Part shown: positions 46,091 through 55,083 of the stretch, one piece after another | How the letters are laid out: each line of letters begins with the position of its first letter | How positions within the stretch are numbered: the stretch's first letter is position 1 | NCBI RefSeq assembly: GCF_928381505.1 | Contig: NZ_CAKMSJ010000005.1 | Span: 124,001-188,000 of the forward strand | Direction of reading: 5' to 3' | DNA from: Rothia endophytica | GTDB lineage: Bacteria > Actinomycetota > Actinomycetes > Actinomycetales > Micrococcaceae | DNA: 64,000 bases | Program-made: the position numbers and the translations under genes | Notes under the pieces: model-generated | What the model saw: the letters and a program-made list of their open reading frames with translations, nothing else | Told to the model about the DNA's origin: nothing | Database searches by the model: none

Positions 46091-47101
46091 ATGGCACAGC
46101 AGAACAACGCCGCCGCCCGCTTTGATACGGCGCAGGAAAAAGCTAAAACCCTGACCGAAGCCCTGCCCTGGATCCAGCAGTTCCGCGGCAAGATTATGGT
46201 CTTCAAATACGGCGGCAACGCCATGATTTCTGAGGATCTGCGCGCTGCTTTCGCTGAGGACATGGTTTTCTTACGCACTATCGGTATTTGCCCGGTAGTA
46301 GTGCACGGTGGTGGGCCGCAGATTACCGCCATGCTGGGCAAGCTGGGCATTGAGAGCGAGTTCCGGGGCGGTCTGCGCTACACCACTCCTGAGGCAATGG
46401 ACGTGGTGCGCATGGTACTGACCGGCCAGGTGGCTCGCGAGTTGGTAAGCTACATCAACGGTCACGGCCCCTATGCTGTTGCGATGAGCGGTGAGGACGG
46501 CGGGCTGTTGCGCGCTCGACGCATCACAGCCCAGGTTGATGGGGTTGAGACAGACCTGGGGCTGGTAGGTGAAGTGGTAGGGGTAAATACCACCGCTATT
46601 ACCTCCATGATTGAAGCCGGAAAAATCCCGGTGATTTCATCGATTGCCCCCGAGGTTCACGACCGCGAAAAGCACCCGGACCATGACCACGGTCTGGCCG
46701 GTCTCACCGGTGAAATCCTCAACGTTAACGCTGATACCGCCGCTGCCGCCGTCGCCGCTGCGCTCGGTGCTGAGAAGCTGGTGGTACTGACCGATGTTGA
46801 GGGGCTTTACGCCCACTGGCCTGACCGTAGCTCTCTGATTAGCTCCCTTACTGTCAGTGAACTTCGGGAGATGATGCCCAGCCTTGTGTCTGGCATGATT
46901 CCCAAGATGGGTGCCTGCCTACAGGCGGTAGAACAGGGGGTGCCGCGCGCTTCCATCGTAGATGGACGCCTGCCGCACTCGCCCCTGCTTGAGATTTTTA
47001 CAGATACTGGCATCGGCACCCAGCTGACCCCGGACGGCCTGACTGAGGGCGCCTGGAAGCACCCAGAAGCTGACTACCGGGTAGAACCGGTGACCTACTA
47101 G
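46091..47101 (+). CDS. argB: Acetylglutamate kinase
   Basis: ArgB phosphorylates N-acetylglutamate, the usual arginine-feedback step in actinobacteria. The amino-acid-kinase fold is shown by the KYGGNAM phosphate loop (near residue 37), VVHGGGPQI, the [19 protein letters not shown] substrate region and the VLTDVEGLY loop. A C-terminal extension after residue 300 carries a short acidic/basic tail (336 residues in all). It follows argJ by 29 bases with its own AAGAAAGAAG ribosome-binding site. Confidence 0.96.
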   Translation: MAQQNNAAARFDTAQEKAKTLTEALPWIQQFRGKIMVFKYGGNAMISEDLRAAFAEDMVFLRTIGICPVVVHGGGPQITAMLGKLGIESEFRGGLRYTTPEAMDVVRMVLTGQVARELVSYINGHGPYAVAMSGEDGGLLRARRITAQVDGVETDLGLVGEVVGVNTTAITSMIEAGKIPVISSIAPEVHDREKHPDHDHGLAGLTGEILNVNADTAAAAVAAALGAEKLVVLTDVEGLYAHWPDRSSLISSLTVSELREMMPSLVSGMIPKMGACLQAVEQGVPRASIVDGRLPHSPLLEIFTDTGIGTQLTPDGLTEGAWKHPEADYRVEPVTY

Positions 47102-47123
47102 AGCCTGAAGAGAAGAGATAAAC

Positions 47124-48341
47124 GTGAGCCAGCAAGACTATCTTGAAACCTATTCCACCGACCTCTTGGGTGTCTTTGGTGACCCCACCCTGGTGCTGGT
47201 ACGCGGTGAGGGCTCGCGCGTCTGGGATGCAGACGGCAATCCCTACCTAGACCTGCTTGGCGGTATTGCCGTTAACGCTCTGGGCCATGCCCACCCCGCT
47301 TGGGTGAAGGCGGTGGGGGAGCAGGCTGCTACGCTGGCCCATGTTTCTAACTTTTTTACCACTCCGCAGCAGGTGGCTCTAGCCCAGCATCTGCGCGGTC
47401 TGCTGGGTGCTGAGGACGCCCGCGTCTTCTTCTGTAACTCCGGCACCGAAGCGAATGAGGCTGCCTACAAGCTGGCTCGCCGCCACGGCAACCTGCACGG
47501 TAAGGGCACCATCCTGGCGCTGGAACAGGGCTTTCACGGTAGAACCATCGGGGCTCTGAGCCTCACCCATAAGCCCGCCTACCGCCAGCCCTTCGCGCCC
47601 CTACCTGGCGGCGTCCAGCACATCCCGGCCACTCTTGAGGCGCTAGAAGAACACTTGACCGAGGACGTCGCGGCGCTGATTGTTGAGCCCATTCAGGGTG
47701 AGGCAGGGGTGCTACCTCTACCTGAAGGTTACCTGGCGCGGGCTCGTGAGTTGACCCGTCAGCACAATTCCCTGCTCATTGTTGATGAGGTGCAAACCGG
47801 CATGGGCCGTACCGGCCGCTGGTTTGAACACACCCGCGAGCTGGGCTCATGTGAACTTCCTGATGCCATCACCCTGGCCAAGGGGCTGGGCGGAGGTTTC
47901 CCGGTGGGTGCCATGATGGTGGTCGGAGCTGAAAATGCCGCAACGCTCCAGGCCGGCATGCACGGCACCACCTTTGGTGGTAACCCTTTGGCTACCGCCG
48001 CGGCACTCGCCACCCTGCAAATCATTGAGGCCGAAGGGCTGCTGGAGCATGCTGAACATATGGGAAGCTATCTGCGCCAGCAGCTCGAGAAGCTATCCGG
48101 CGTCCAAACAACCCGGGGTGCTGGTCTGCTCATCGGCATTGTTCTAGAGGAGGCAAAGACGGACGCCGGAGCCCCGCTCGCCCCCGCCTTTGTAGTGGCT
48201 GCGCGAGAATCTGGTTTCATCGTCAATGCACCCAATGAGAATACTGTGCGTCTGGCTCCAGCCCTGACTCTGAGCCAAGAAGAAGCTGATGAGTTCATCG
48301 TTGCCTTCACCCAGATTCTTGCTCAGGCCCGCCAAGCGTAA
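47124..48341 (+). CDS. argD: Acetylornithine aminotransferase
   Basis: A class III PLP aminotransferase that converts N-acetylglutamate semialdehyde to N-acetylornithine. Typical features are FCNSGTEANEAAYKLAR, FHGRT, the Asp in LLIVDEVQTGMGRTG, and the PLP-lysine in TLAKGLGGGFPVGA. 405 residues; the start is GTG at 47124. It could also act in the diaminopimelate pathway as the succinyl-DAP aminotransferase, a known ArgD side activity; this is inference. It ends 106 bases before argF, which has its own promoter-like region. Confidence 0.95.
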   Translation: MSQQDYLETYSTDLLGVFGDPTLVLVRGEGSRVWDADGNPYLDLLGGIAVNALGHAHPAWVKAVGEQAATLAHVSNFFTTPQQVALAQHLRGLLGAEDARVFFCNSGTEANEAAYKLARRHGNLHGKGTILALEQGFHGRTIGALSLTHKPAYRQPFAPLPGGVQHIPATLEALEEHLTEDVAALIVEPIQGEAGVLPLPEGYLARARELTRQHNSLLIVDEVQTGMGRTGRWFEHTRELGSCELPDAITLAKGLGGGFPVGAMMVVGAENAATLQAGMHGTTFGGNPLATAAALATLQIIEAEGLLEHAEHMGSYLRQQLEKLSGVQTTRGAGLLIGIVLEEAKTDAGAPLAPAFVVAARESGFIVNAPNENTVRLAPALTLSQEEADEFIVAFTQILAQARQA

Positions 48342-48379
48342 GGGCTGGGCGCCGCGCTCAAACTCACTATTCATCAAAC

Positions 48380-48411
48380 GAATAAATATTAAAAATCATG
48401 CATATAATCGT
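48380..48411 (+). promoter_or_regulatory. argF promoter with ARG-box-like operator
   Basis: GAATAAATATTAAAAAT (48380-48396) and CATGCATATAATCG (48398-48411) form a pair of ARG-box-like sites. TATAAT at 48403-48408 is a good -10 element, 40 bases before the argF start, so ArgR binding would cover the promoter. Confidence 0.65.
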
Positions 48412-48447
48412 TGGGGTGCACTCGTAGCCCCAGTAAAGGAGACCATC

Positions 48448-49407
48448 GTGGTACGTCATTTCCTCAAAGACACCGATCTCACCCCCGCCGAACAGGCTCG
48501 TGTGCTGAACCTTGCCGCTGAGATGAAGACAGACCGCTTTGGCTTTACCCCTCTCGCTGGGCCGCAGACAGCAGCGGTAATCTTCGATAAGACGTCTACC
48601 CGCACCCGTTTTTCCTTTCATACCGGTATCGCAGAATTGGGCGGTAACCCCCTCATCGTGAACCCGGGTGAAGCACAAATCGGGCATAAAGAAAGCGTTT
48701 CAGACACGGCTAAAGTCATTAGTCGAATGGTCTCAACCATCATCTGGCGCACCTTTGAACACAGTGGTCTTGAAGAAATGGCGCAGCACTCTACCGTGCC
48801 GGTCATCAACGCTCTTTCCGATGACTACCACCCCTGCCAGATCCTTGCTGATCTACTGACGGTACGTGAGCACCTCGGGGAGCTGGCGGGTAAAATCATG
48901 GTCTACCTGGGGGATGCCGCCAACAACATGGCTAACTCCTACCTCCTGGGTGGGGCTACCGCCGGCATGCACGTGCGCGTAGCCGGCCCGTCCAGCTACC
49001 TACCCGCCCCCGAGGTGGTAGCAGAAGCAGAAGCCCGTGCCCAGCAAACCGGCGGGTCAATCCTGGTTACCACCGACCCCGCAGAAGCCCTCGCTGGGGC
49101 TGATGTAGTCATTACCGATACCTGGGTCTCTATGGGGCAGGAAGACCAAAAAGAGGCCCGCGCTCAGATCTTCAAGCCCTATACCGTAGATACCGCAGCG
49201 ATGGGCCAGGCAGCTAAGGACGCTATCTTCTTGCACTGCCTGCCAGCCTACCGCGGCTTCGAAGTCACCGCAGAAGTTATTGACGGGCCTGTTTCGGTTG
49301 TCTTTGACGAGGCAGAAAACCGCCTTCACGCTCAAAAAGCGCTCATAGCCTTCCTCCTGGCAGAATCTGGCCTAGCCGCCGATTACCGCACAGCTCTTAC
49401 TCACTAG
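48448..49407 (+). CDS. argF: Ornithine carbamoyltransferase
   Basis: ArgF makes citrulline from ornithine and carbamoyl phosphate. The carbamoyl-phosphate motif is STRTR (KTSTRTRFSF near residue 50); HPCQILADL and the ornithine-site HCLPAYRG are present. The GTG at 48448 after AAAGGAGACC gives 319 residues; longer readings run into the promoter and argD. It is the first gene after a second ARG-box region, followed by argR 11 bases later. Confidence 0.95.
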   Translation: MVRHFLKDTDLTPAEQARVLNLAAEMKTDRFGFTPLAGPQTAAVIFDKTSTRTRFSFHTGIAELGGNPLIVNPGEAQIGHKESVSDTAKVISRMVSTIIWRTFEHSGLEEMAQHSTVPVINALSDDYHPCQILADLLTVREHLGELAGKIMVYLGDAANNMANSYLLGGATAGMHVRVAGPSSYLPAPEVVAEAEARAQQTGGSILVTTDPAEALAGADVVITDTWVSMGQEDQKEARAQIFKPYTVDTAAMGQAAKDAIFLHCLPAYRGFEVTAEVIDGPVSVVFDEAENRLHAQKALIAFLLAESGLAADYRTALTH

Positions 49408-49418
49408 AAAGAACATTA

Positions 49419-49898
49419 ATGGCGATTCCTTCCACCAAAACTGCCCGCCAGGCTCGCATCATCGAGCTGCTGCAAACCCACCGGGTGCGCTCGCAAGCTG
49501 ACCTAGCGCAGCTGCTCACCGATGACGGTCTTAAGGTTACTCAAGCCACCCTCAGCCGCGATCTCGTTGAAATTGGTGCTGAGCGGGTACGCGATGAAAA
49601 ATCTGGGCTAATCTACGCAGTACCCAACCACCCTGTGCGTCGCAGTGCCCAGGACGGCCCGGACGCTCGGTTGGTGGGGCTCTTCAAGGAGTTGCTGGTT
49701 ACGGCTGAGGCTTCAGCCAACCTGGTGATCCTGCGTACCCCGCCCGGGGCGGCGCAGTTCCTCGCATCTGCTATCGACCAGGCTGGCCTTGAACCGTTGC
49801 TCGGCTCCATTGCCGGTGATGATACGGTCATGGTTATCACTCGTGATCCCCTCGGGGGTGAAGGGGTGGCTGAGCTCTTCCTCAGCTGGGCGGCATAG
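49419..49898 (+). CDS. argR: Arginine repressor ArgR
   Basis: ArgR is the arginine-responsive hexameric regulator of arginine genes. The N-terminal winged helix covers residues 1-75 (ARQARIIELLQTHRVRSQAD, VTQATLSRDLVEIGAER). The C-terminal oligomerisation and arginine-binding domain ends with AGDDTVMVITRD and a GEGVAELFL strand. 159 residues. It is co-transcribed with argF and probably represses argC, argF and argG through the AT-rich boxes described here. Repeat copy C follows it. Confidence 0.96.
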   Translation: MAIPSTKTARQARIIELLQTHRVRSQADLAQLLTDDGLKVTQATLSRDLVEIGAERVRDEKSGLIYAVPNHPVRRSAQDGPDARLVGLFKELLVTAEASANLVILRTPPGAAQFLASAIDQAGLEPLLGSIAGDDTVMVITRDPLGGEGVAELFLSWAA

Positions 49899-49915
49899 GG
49901 CTACTTAGTTAGATT

Positions 49916-50045
49916 CAAGCGGGCATGGTTGAAGCCTGATGACCCTCTTACAGTGCGGGCCCCGGCTCAGCTACTTAGCTGAGCCGGAGCCCGCACTGCA
50001 ATTCACGCCAGACCCGAGCCAGCAGGCTTTATTCATGCCCACTTG
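49916..50045 (+). repeat. Structured repeat, copy C
   Basis: Outer arms: CAAG-c-GGGCATG (49916-49927) with CATGCCC-a-CTTG (50034-50045), then AAGCCTG (49932-49938) with CAGGCTT (50023-50029). Inside are GACCCTCTTA (49941-49950) and ATTCACGCCAGACCCGAG (50001-50018). Between them is a 23-bp hairpin: CAGTGCGGGC and CCGGCTCAGCTA (49951-49973) with their complements at 49976-49999, one mismatch pair apart. It lies between convergent argR and the ankyrin gene, in sense after argR. Confidence 0.8.
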
Positions 50046-50077
50046 CCTATCAGGTCTATTCCCTCGCGGTAGAAGGG

Positions 50078-50467
50078 TTAGCTGAAGAGTTTTTGCATGT
50101 CGTCTAGCTCGAAGAACTGGGCGACCTGAGCTGGGGTTTGGGTGCCCAGGGTTTCGTCTGCTCCGGCGTCCAGAAGCATGCGGGCGATGGGGAGGTTGTT
50201 GCGGAAGACCGCGCAGACCAGGGCAGTTTGCCCCCGGTCGTTGAGCCGATCCAAATCAGCGCCTTCGTTGATGAGGATCTGTACCAGGTCGGTGTGCTGG
50301 TGGTAGGCAGCAAGAATGAGCAGAGTGTCGCCTTTGGCGTTGGTGAGGTCAACGGGCACGCCCTGGTCGAAAAGTGACTTGAGAGCTACCGGCTTATTGT
50401 CCCGGGCTAGATCGAAAACCGAGTTAAGGAATTCGTGTTCTGTCTCGGTGAGGGCGTTATCTGTCAT
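50078..50467 (-). CDS. Ankyrin-repeat protein
   Basis: A 129-residue soluble protein made almost wholly of ankyrin repeats. About three units are visible, the two clearest around GDTLLILAAYHQHTDLVQIL and GQTALVCAVFRNNLPIARML, each ending in a GAD turn. Such small ankyrin proteins act by protein binding; in some bacteria they accompany catalase genes, but none is visible here. No signal peptide. It is transcribed towards argR and starts 148 bases from the acyl-CoA ligase gene, divergently. Confidence 0.85.
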   Translation of the reverse strand: MTDNALTETEHEFLNSVFDLARDNKPVALKSLFDQGVPVDLTNAKGDTLLILAAYHQHTDLVQILINEGADLDRLNDRGQTALVCAVFRNNLPIARMLLDAGADETLGTQTPAQVAQFFELDDMQKLFS

Positions 50468-50614
50468 GCCTATACTTTGGCAGATAGCTTTACACTGCGC
50501 AAACCTGTCGGCACTTTTCCAGCAGTCTGTCTGATTGTGCCGCCGTGTTCACAGGGCTTTGTCCACACTTTGTGGGAAGATATTGTCCCAAGCAGGTTGG
50601 CTAACCGAAAGGGT

Positions 50615-52174
50615 ATGATGACTCAGTCTTTGACCTCTGAACCTACCGAGCAGAGTAATCTCTGTTTTTTGCTGACCCGGCAGGCATCTTCGCGGGACGT
50701 GGCCTTGCAATGGGAAGGCGGCCAGCTAACCTATCAAGAGCTGGTAGGCAAGGTTGACGTTGCACGCCGGTGGCTGGTTGATAGGGGAGTAGGCCACGGT
50801 GATCGTGTAGCTCTTGCCCTGCCCAATGTGCCTCAGATGGTGGCTCTTTACTATGCCACGCTTGCTCTGGGCGCGATTGCTGTGCCGCTGCATCCGCTTT
50901 TGTCAGCCCGCGAGGTTCAATACCAGGTGCAGGACGCCGATGCCCGGCTACTGGTGGTTTGGGCAGGTACCCGAGTAGCCGGTGAGTTGGCTGACCTTGA
51001 TATGACAGCGGTTAATGGAGGTCTTAGTGCTGTTGAGGTTATTGATGGCAACCTAATTTTTGAGGGTAAGGCAGAAACGCTCTTTAGACCCTGCGCTGTC
51101 GATGCTGATGCTCCCGCCGTCCTGCTCTATACTTCTGGTACAACCGGCCAGCCTAAGGGTGCAACCCTAAGCCACGCCAATATGCTTTCTAACGCCCGTT
51201 CCTGTGCTCAGGTTTTTGGTTTTAAACCAACAGATACCATCTTCGGTGGGCTTCCCCTTTTTCACGCTTTTGGGCAGACCGTATCGATGAATGCAGTGTT
51301 TGCTGCTGGAGCCAGCATTGCCCTGCTACCCCGTTTTACTCCCCAGGGTGCTGCGGCTTTGTGTGCAGATACTGGGGTCACTGTTTTTGCGGCGGTGCCC
51401 TCCATGTACAGCGCTATAGCTAACCACCTGGAAACAGATACTGCACTTGCGGATCGGCTGAGAGGCTCTCTACGGTTCGGTATTTCCGGAGGGGCAGCCT
51501 TGCCGTCCTCTGTCCACGCTGATATTGACCGCTTAGTTAGCTTTCCCGTCTATGAAGGCTATGGGCTGAGTGAAACGTCCCCGGTAGTGTCTTTTAATCA
51601 GGTTGAATTTGGCCTGGTTATCGGTTCGGTGGGCCGCCCCCTGCCCGGTGTCCTGGTTGAGGTCCGTGACGAGCAGGGGCATCCGCTGGGTATAGACCAG
51701 CCGGGGCAGCTGTGGGTCAGCGGCCCTAATGTGATGACCGGTTACTGGCAGAACGCTGAGGCTAACAAGACGGTATTTGACGGTGATTGGTTTGCAACGG
51801 GGGACGTGGCCAGACTAGATAGTGAGGGCAATATCTACATTGTGGACCGTCTCAAGGACATGATTTTGCGCAATGGTAACAGCGTCTACCCTCGTGAAAT
51901 TGAGGATGTTCTCTACACCCACCCGCAGGTCAGCTTGGCTGCTGTGGTGGGCAAGGCCGACCTGGAGGTGGGTGAAGAGATAGTGGCGGTCATCGTGCCT
52001 CGCACTGCGGATCTGACCGAGGATGAAAGTGATGAGCTTGTTGCTGAACTTGATGACCTATGCCGTCAGCAACTCGCTTCCTACAAGTACCCCCGAAGTT
52101 TCCTGCTGCGTTCAGAGCTGCCCCTTGGCCCCACCGGTAAGATTCTCAAGCGGCAGCTAGCTGCCTCACTGTAG
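50615..52174 (+). CDS. AMP-forming acyl-CoA ligase (fatty-acid CoA ligase family)
   Basis: A 519-residue adenylate-forming enzyme. Signature A3 is LLYTSGTTGQPKGATLSH, A5 is EGYGLSETSP, the hinge region reads GDWFATGDVA then VDRLKDMILRNG, and the C-terminal catalytic lysine is in GPTGKILKR. It activates a carboxylic acid, most likely a fatty acid, as the acyl-AMP and then the CoA ester. The exact acid is not evident. ATG at 50615 or 50618 is chosen; the frame upstream is only the antisense of the ankyrin gene start. Confidence 0.88.
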   Translation: MMTQSLTSEPTEQSNLCFLLTRQASSRDVALQWEGGQLTYQELVGKVDVARRWLVDRGVGHGDRVALALPNVPQMVALYYATLALGAIAVPLHPLLSAREVQYQVQDADARLLVVWAGTRVAGELADLDMTAVNGGLSAVEVIDGNLIFEGKAETLFRPCAVDADAPAVLLYTSGTTGQPKGATLSHANMLSNARSCAQVFGFKPTDTIFGGLPLFHAFGQTVSMNAVFAAGASIALLPRFTPQGAAALCADTGVTVFAAVPSMYSAIANHLETDTALADRLRGSLRFGISGGAALPSSVHADIDRLVSFPVYEGYGLSETSPVVSFNQVEFGLVIGSVGRPLPGVLVEVRDEQGHPLGIDQPGQLWVSGPNVMTGYWQNAEANKTVFDGDWFATGDVARLDSEGNIYIVDRLKDMILRNGNSVYPREIEDVLYTHPQVSLAAVVGKADLEVGEEIVAVIVPRTADLTEDESDELVAELDDLCRQQLASYKYPRSFLLRSELPLGPTGKILKRQLAASL

Positions 52175-52205
52175 AAATCTTGCCGATCTGCTCAGTTGCT
52201 CGGTC

Positions 52206-53444
52206 TTAGGCGGCTGCTTTCAGGCTTCGGTTCTGCATGGAAGCGCTGAGCGATGCTCCCAACAGGATCATTCGGAAGCAGCGCTCGGTTGAATTGGTGA
52301 GCAGTTCTTCACCATTTTCTAGGGCATCATCCAGATCCATGGGCAGGGGCATGATGCTGGCAAAGGCGTCAATACCGGCATCGTGAACTCGGTAGGCTTT
52401 CTCTCCAATGGAGCCGGCGAGGGCGAGCACGGGGACTCCCTCTACCTGGGCTCGAGCGGCAATTTCTGCGGGAACTTTGCCCCTGGGCGTCTGGTAGTCG
52501 ATAGCACCCTCTGCCGTCACCACCAGGTCAGCTTGCTGGATTTCTGCATTGACGCTGAGCCCGGCTAATCCTGAATCAATCAAGGCTTCAAAACGTGGGG
52601 TAAGTTCTGCTCCGATTAGGGCAAGTCCCGCCCCCAGGCCTCCGGAGGCACCGGTTCCTGCTCCCGTATGAAAATTCGTAGATACTCTATCGCCGGTCAT
52701 CTCATTCTGGGTACGCTCCAGAAGGTTAGCCCAGTGGGTCAGCGCCTGATCCAGTTCTTCAACCTGCTGGGGGCTGGCACCTTTTTGAGGGCCAAAGACG
52801 CGGGCTACGCCCTTGGGGCCGGTCAGGATGTTGTGCTGATTGAGGGCAAGTACGATTCGAACCTGGGAAAGGCGTGGATGCAAGCCGCTGTAGTCGATGC
52901 GCTCAGCGCTGGATAGATTAGCTCCGCCAAGCTGCACTTCCTGACCGTCGGCGTCCAGAATTTTGGCACCCAAAGCAGAAAGGGCACCGGCTCCGCCATC
53001 TGAGGTCCCTGAATCTCCGCAACCCACCAAAATGGTGTGCACGTCCTGGTTTGAGAGTGCAGCAGCAATCGTTTCTCCGACCCCGTAGGTGGTGGTGGCC
53101 CCGGGGTTCCTCATATCTTTGGGGACCAGGGAGAGCCCGGCAGCAGCCGCCATCTCTACCACAGCAGTTCCGCGCTGGGCCCCTCCTAATAGGGCGTAAT
53201 GGGAGTGGACCTGCTTTCCCACAGGCCCGGTGACTTCAAGCGACACCAGGCTACCACCGGTTGAGGACGCTAGAAGTTTGGCGGTTCCTTCTCCGCCATC
53301 GGGGATGGGCATGGCCACGGTATTGACGCCGGGGATAACCCTGCGGATACCTGCTGCGATAGCGTCGGCTACAATATCGGCGTCAAGGCTACCTTTGAAG
53401 CCAGAGGGGGCGATGAGGATTCGCTGGGGAATGGACATGGTCAT
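52206..53444 (-). CDS. Glycerate kinase
   Basis: A 412-residue GarK/GlxK-family glycerate kinase, which phosphorylates D-glycerate to 2- or 3-phosphoglycerate. Family marks are IAPSGFKGSLDADIV at the N-terminus, PIPDGGEGTAKLL near residue 55 and the GCGDSGTSDGGAG loop. TAAGGAGAACT precedes the ATG at 53444. It is the last gene of a minus-strand set with a DASS carboxylate transporter and a two-component system, 121 bases after the transporter stop. Confidence 0.92.
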   Translation of the reverse strand: MTMSIPQRILIAPSGFKGSLDADIVADAIAAGIRRVIPGVNTVAMPIPDGGEGTAKLLASSTGGSLVSLEVTGPVGKQVHSHYALLGGAQRGTAVVEMAAAAGLSLVPKDMRNPGATTTYGVGETIAAALSNQDVHTILVGCGDSGTSDGGAGALSALGAKILDADGQEVQLGGANLSSAERIDYSGLHPRLSQVRIVLALNQHNILTGPKGVARVFGPQKGASPQQVEELDQALTHWANLLERTQNEMTGDRVSTNFHTGAGTGASGGLGAGLALIGAELTPRFEALIDSGLAGLSVNAEIQQADLVVTAEGAIDYQTPRGKVPAEIAARAQVEGVPVLALAGSIGEKAYRVHDAGIDAFASIMPLPMDLDDALENGEELLTNSTERCFRMILLGASLSASMQNRSLKAAA

Positions 53445-53565
53445 GATAGTTCTCCTTAGGGTGAGGCACTGCTGCGTTAGATGAAGCGTTTTTGGGTGCA
53501 AGCATCTGAGCTAGTGGTGCCACTAGGTCTTTTACTGTTGTGAAAATTAGGTTGGATGGTGTGGT

Positions 53566-55083
53566 CTAGGTGTAGAGGGGTAGACCCAAAATGGGCCAGA
53601 TGAAGAAAGAAAATAGTGCAATCAGCGCGGCGTGTAGGGGAGCAAGCCAGGCACTGAGTTTGAGGAGGTCTGCCGGAGTGTAGGTTGGTTTTCCATCGAC
53701 ATTGGCAAAGAGGGCAACCGGTTTAGCGCTGGAGGTGAGGGTGTGGCAGAAGCCTGCCGCAGCGGTTGAGATAAAGGCTGCTGCCACCGGATTCACCCCT
53801 AGCGGCAGAGCCGCAGTGATAATGAGGGGAATGAGCACGGCGCTACGAGCACTTCTGGACTGAATGACCAGGTGAGCTGCAGTTGAAATCAGAATCACCA
53901 TAAGCACGAAGATGGCTGCTCCGCTCGAACCCAGTTGGCCCACGGGGGCAAAGAGAGATTCAGCTAGCCAGCTGGCGGCACCTGAGTCTGCTAGGCCGGT
54001 TCCGATGGCTAGGGTTGCTGCCATGAAGAGCAGCATGGGCCAGGGGGCTTTTTTAAGAGCTGCACCCATCTTGATTGAACTAACCCCCGGGGCGGTGGCC
54101 GCCAGGGCGCCTAGAACCGCTACGATTACGGGTGCCAGTCCGTGCAGAGCTTCGGTACACCAGAGAAGTACAGCCACCAAGAGGACCAGGGCAATGTTCC
54201 TTTCGGACGGTGTGAGCGGCCCCCGGACCGGGGTGCCTGACTCTTGCTCAAAATCAGCAACCGTAACTTCGATGGGGTCCTGTTCCTTTCGAGGTGGGCC
54301 AAAGAGTCGTAGAACAAGCTCAGTAACGACCAAAGAGGCCAACAGACCTAGACCTGAGCCCAGGATCATCCACTCTAAAAAGCCAATGGTTTCCAGACCG
54401 TAGGCGGTCAGAATCTCAGAGGTGACCAGGTGGGCGCCAGCACCGATGAAGGACGCTACGGCTGAGACTAGGATGCTGGCCGGGGCTAGAATTCCAAGAG
54501 CTTTCACCAGCGCAGGGCGGTCACCGAGAGAATCTGCCAGGGTCTGGTAGATAGGTAGAGCAAGCGCCGCGCGTCCAGAAGGTGAAGGTACCAAGTACAC
54601 GGTCAGAAAGAGAGCAACGTTGAAAAGGTAGGCCAGCTGCCTGGGTGTCCGGGCACGGGAGACCAATTGGGCTGTCAACCTGCGGGTGAGACCGGAGGCT
54701 GTGAGCACCTGAGCAATAACTACAGCAGCGACCAGCAGCCACACTGCTGAAGTTCCCAGGGACGCAGTGAGCTGCTCTGCTGAGATGATGCCGGTCAGCA
54801 CCAGGGCAACAGCGGCTGCCAGAGACACATAGGTATCGGTCAGCGGGCTAAACACCCATGCCCAGATTGCAATGATAAAAATGCTCAGGGCTAGTGCTCC
54901 CTGAAGGCTGAGCGAGGCAGAACTAAAACCAGCCCAGGCTACCGCAGTCACCAGGGCAACGGCGCCAGCCAACGAAAGAACTAATCGACCGGTGATGAAA
55001 CTAGGTTTAATCTGCTCTAGGGGAGCGGTCACCGGCAGGCTTTCTTCGGGGCGTGCTTGAGAGGAATAAAGCAGCTTGCTCAT
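53566..55083 (-). CDS. DASS/SLC13-family anion symporter
   Basis: A 505-residue integral membrane protein with 11 or more hydrophobic helices and the layout of divalent anion:sodium symporters (CitT/SdcS-like). An inverted-repeat domain pair is visible, with hairpin-like segments around TAPGVSSIKMGAALKKAPW and the SRSARSAVLIPLI helix. Substrates in the family are dicarboxylates, citrate, tartrate or sulfate; the neighbour glycerate kinase hints at a C3-C4 hydroxy acid. The start overlaps the response-regulator stop (ATGA), giving tight coupling to the two-component genes. Confidence 0.82.
   Translation of the reverse strand: MSKLLYSSQARPEESLPVTAPLEQIKPSFITGRLVLSLAGAVALVTAVAWAGFSSASLSLQGALALSIFIIAIWAWVFSPLTDTYVSLAAAVALVLTGIISAEQLTASLGTSAVWLLVAAVVIAQVLTASGLTRRLTAQLVSRARTPRQLAYLFNVALFLTVYLVPSPSGRAALALPIYQTLADSLGDRPALVKALGILAPASILVSAVASFIGAGAHLVTSEILTAYGLETIGFLEWMILGSGLGLLASLVVTELVLRLFGPPRKEQDPIEVTVADFEQESGTPVRGPLTPSERNIALVLLVAVLLWCTEALHGLAPVIVAVLGALAATAPGVSSIKMGAALKKAPWPMLLFMAATLAIGTGLADSGAASWLAESLFAPVGQLGSSGAAIFVLMVILISTAAHLVIQSRSARSAVLIPLIITAALPLGVNPVAAAFISTAAAGFCHTLTSSAKPVALFANVDGKPTYTPADLLKLSAWLAPLHAALIALFSFFIWPILGLPLYT

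Noticed and set aside
48289-48447. N-terminal extension of argF
   Set aside because: It overlaps argD and runs through the promoter and ARG-box region; the GTG at 48448 has a good ribosome-binding site.
49938-49946. Hammerhead ribozyme suggested by CTGATGA in repeat copy C
   Set aside because: Copies A and B have CTGACCC at this place, and no GAAA partner strand is present.
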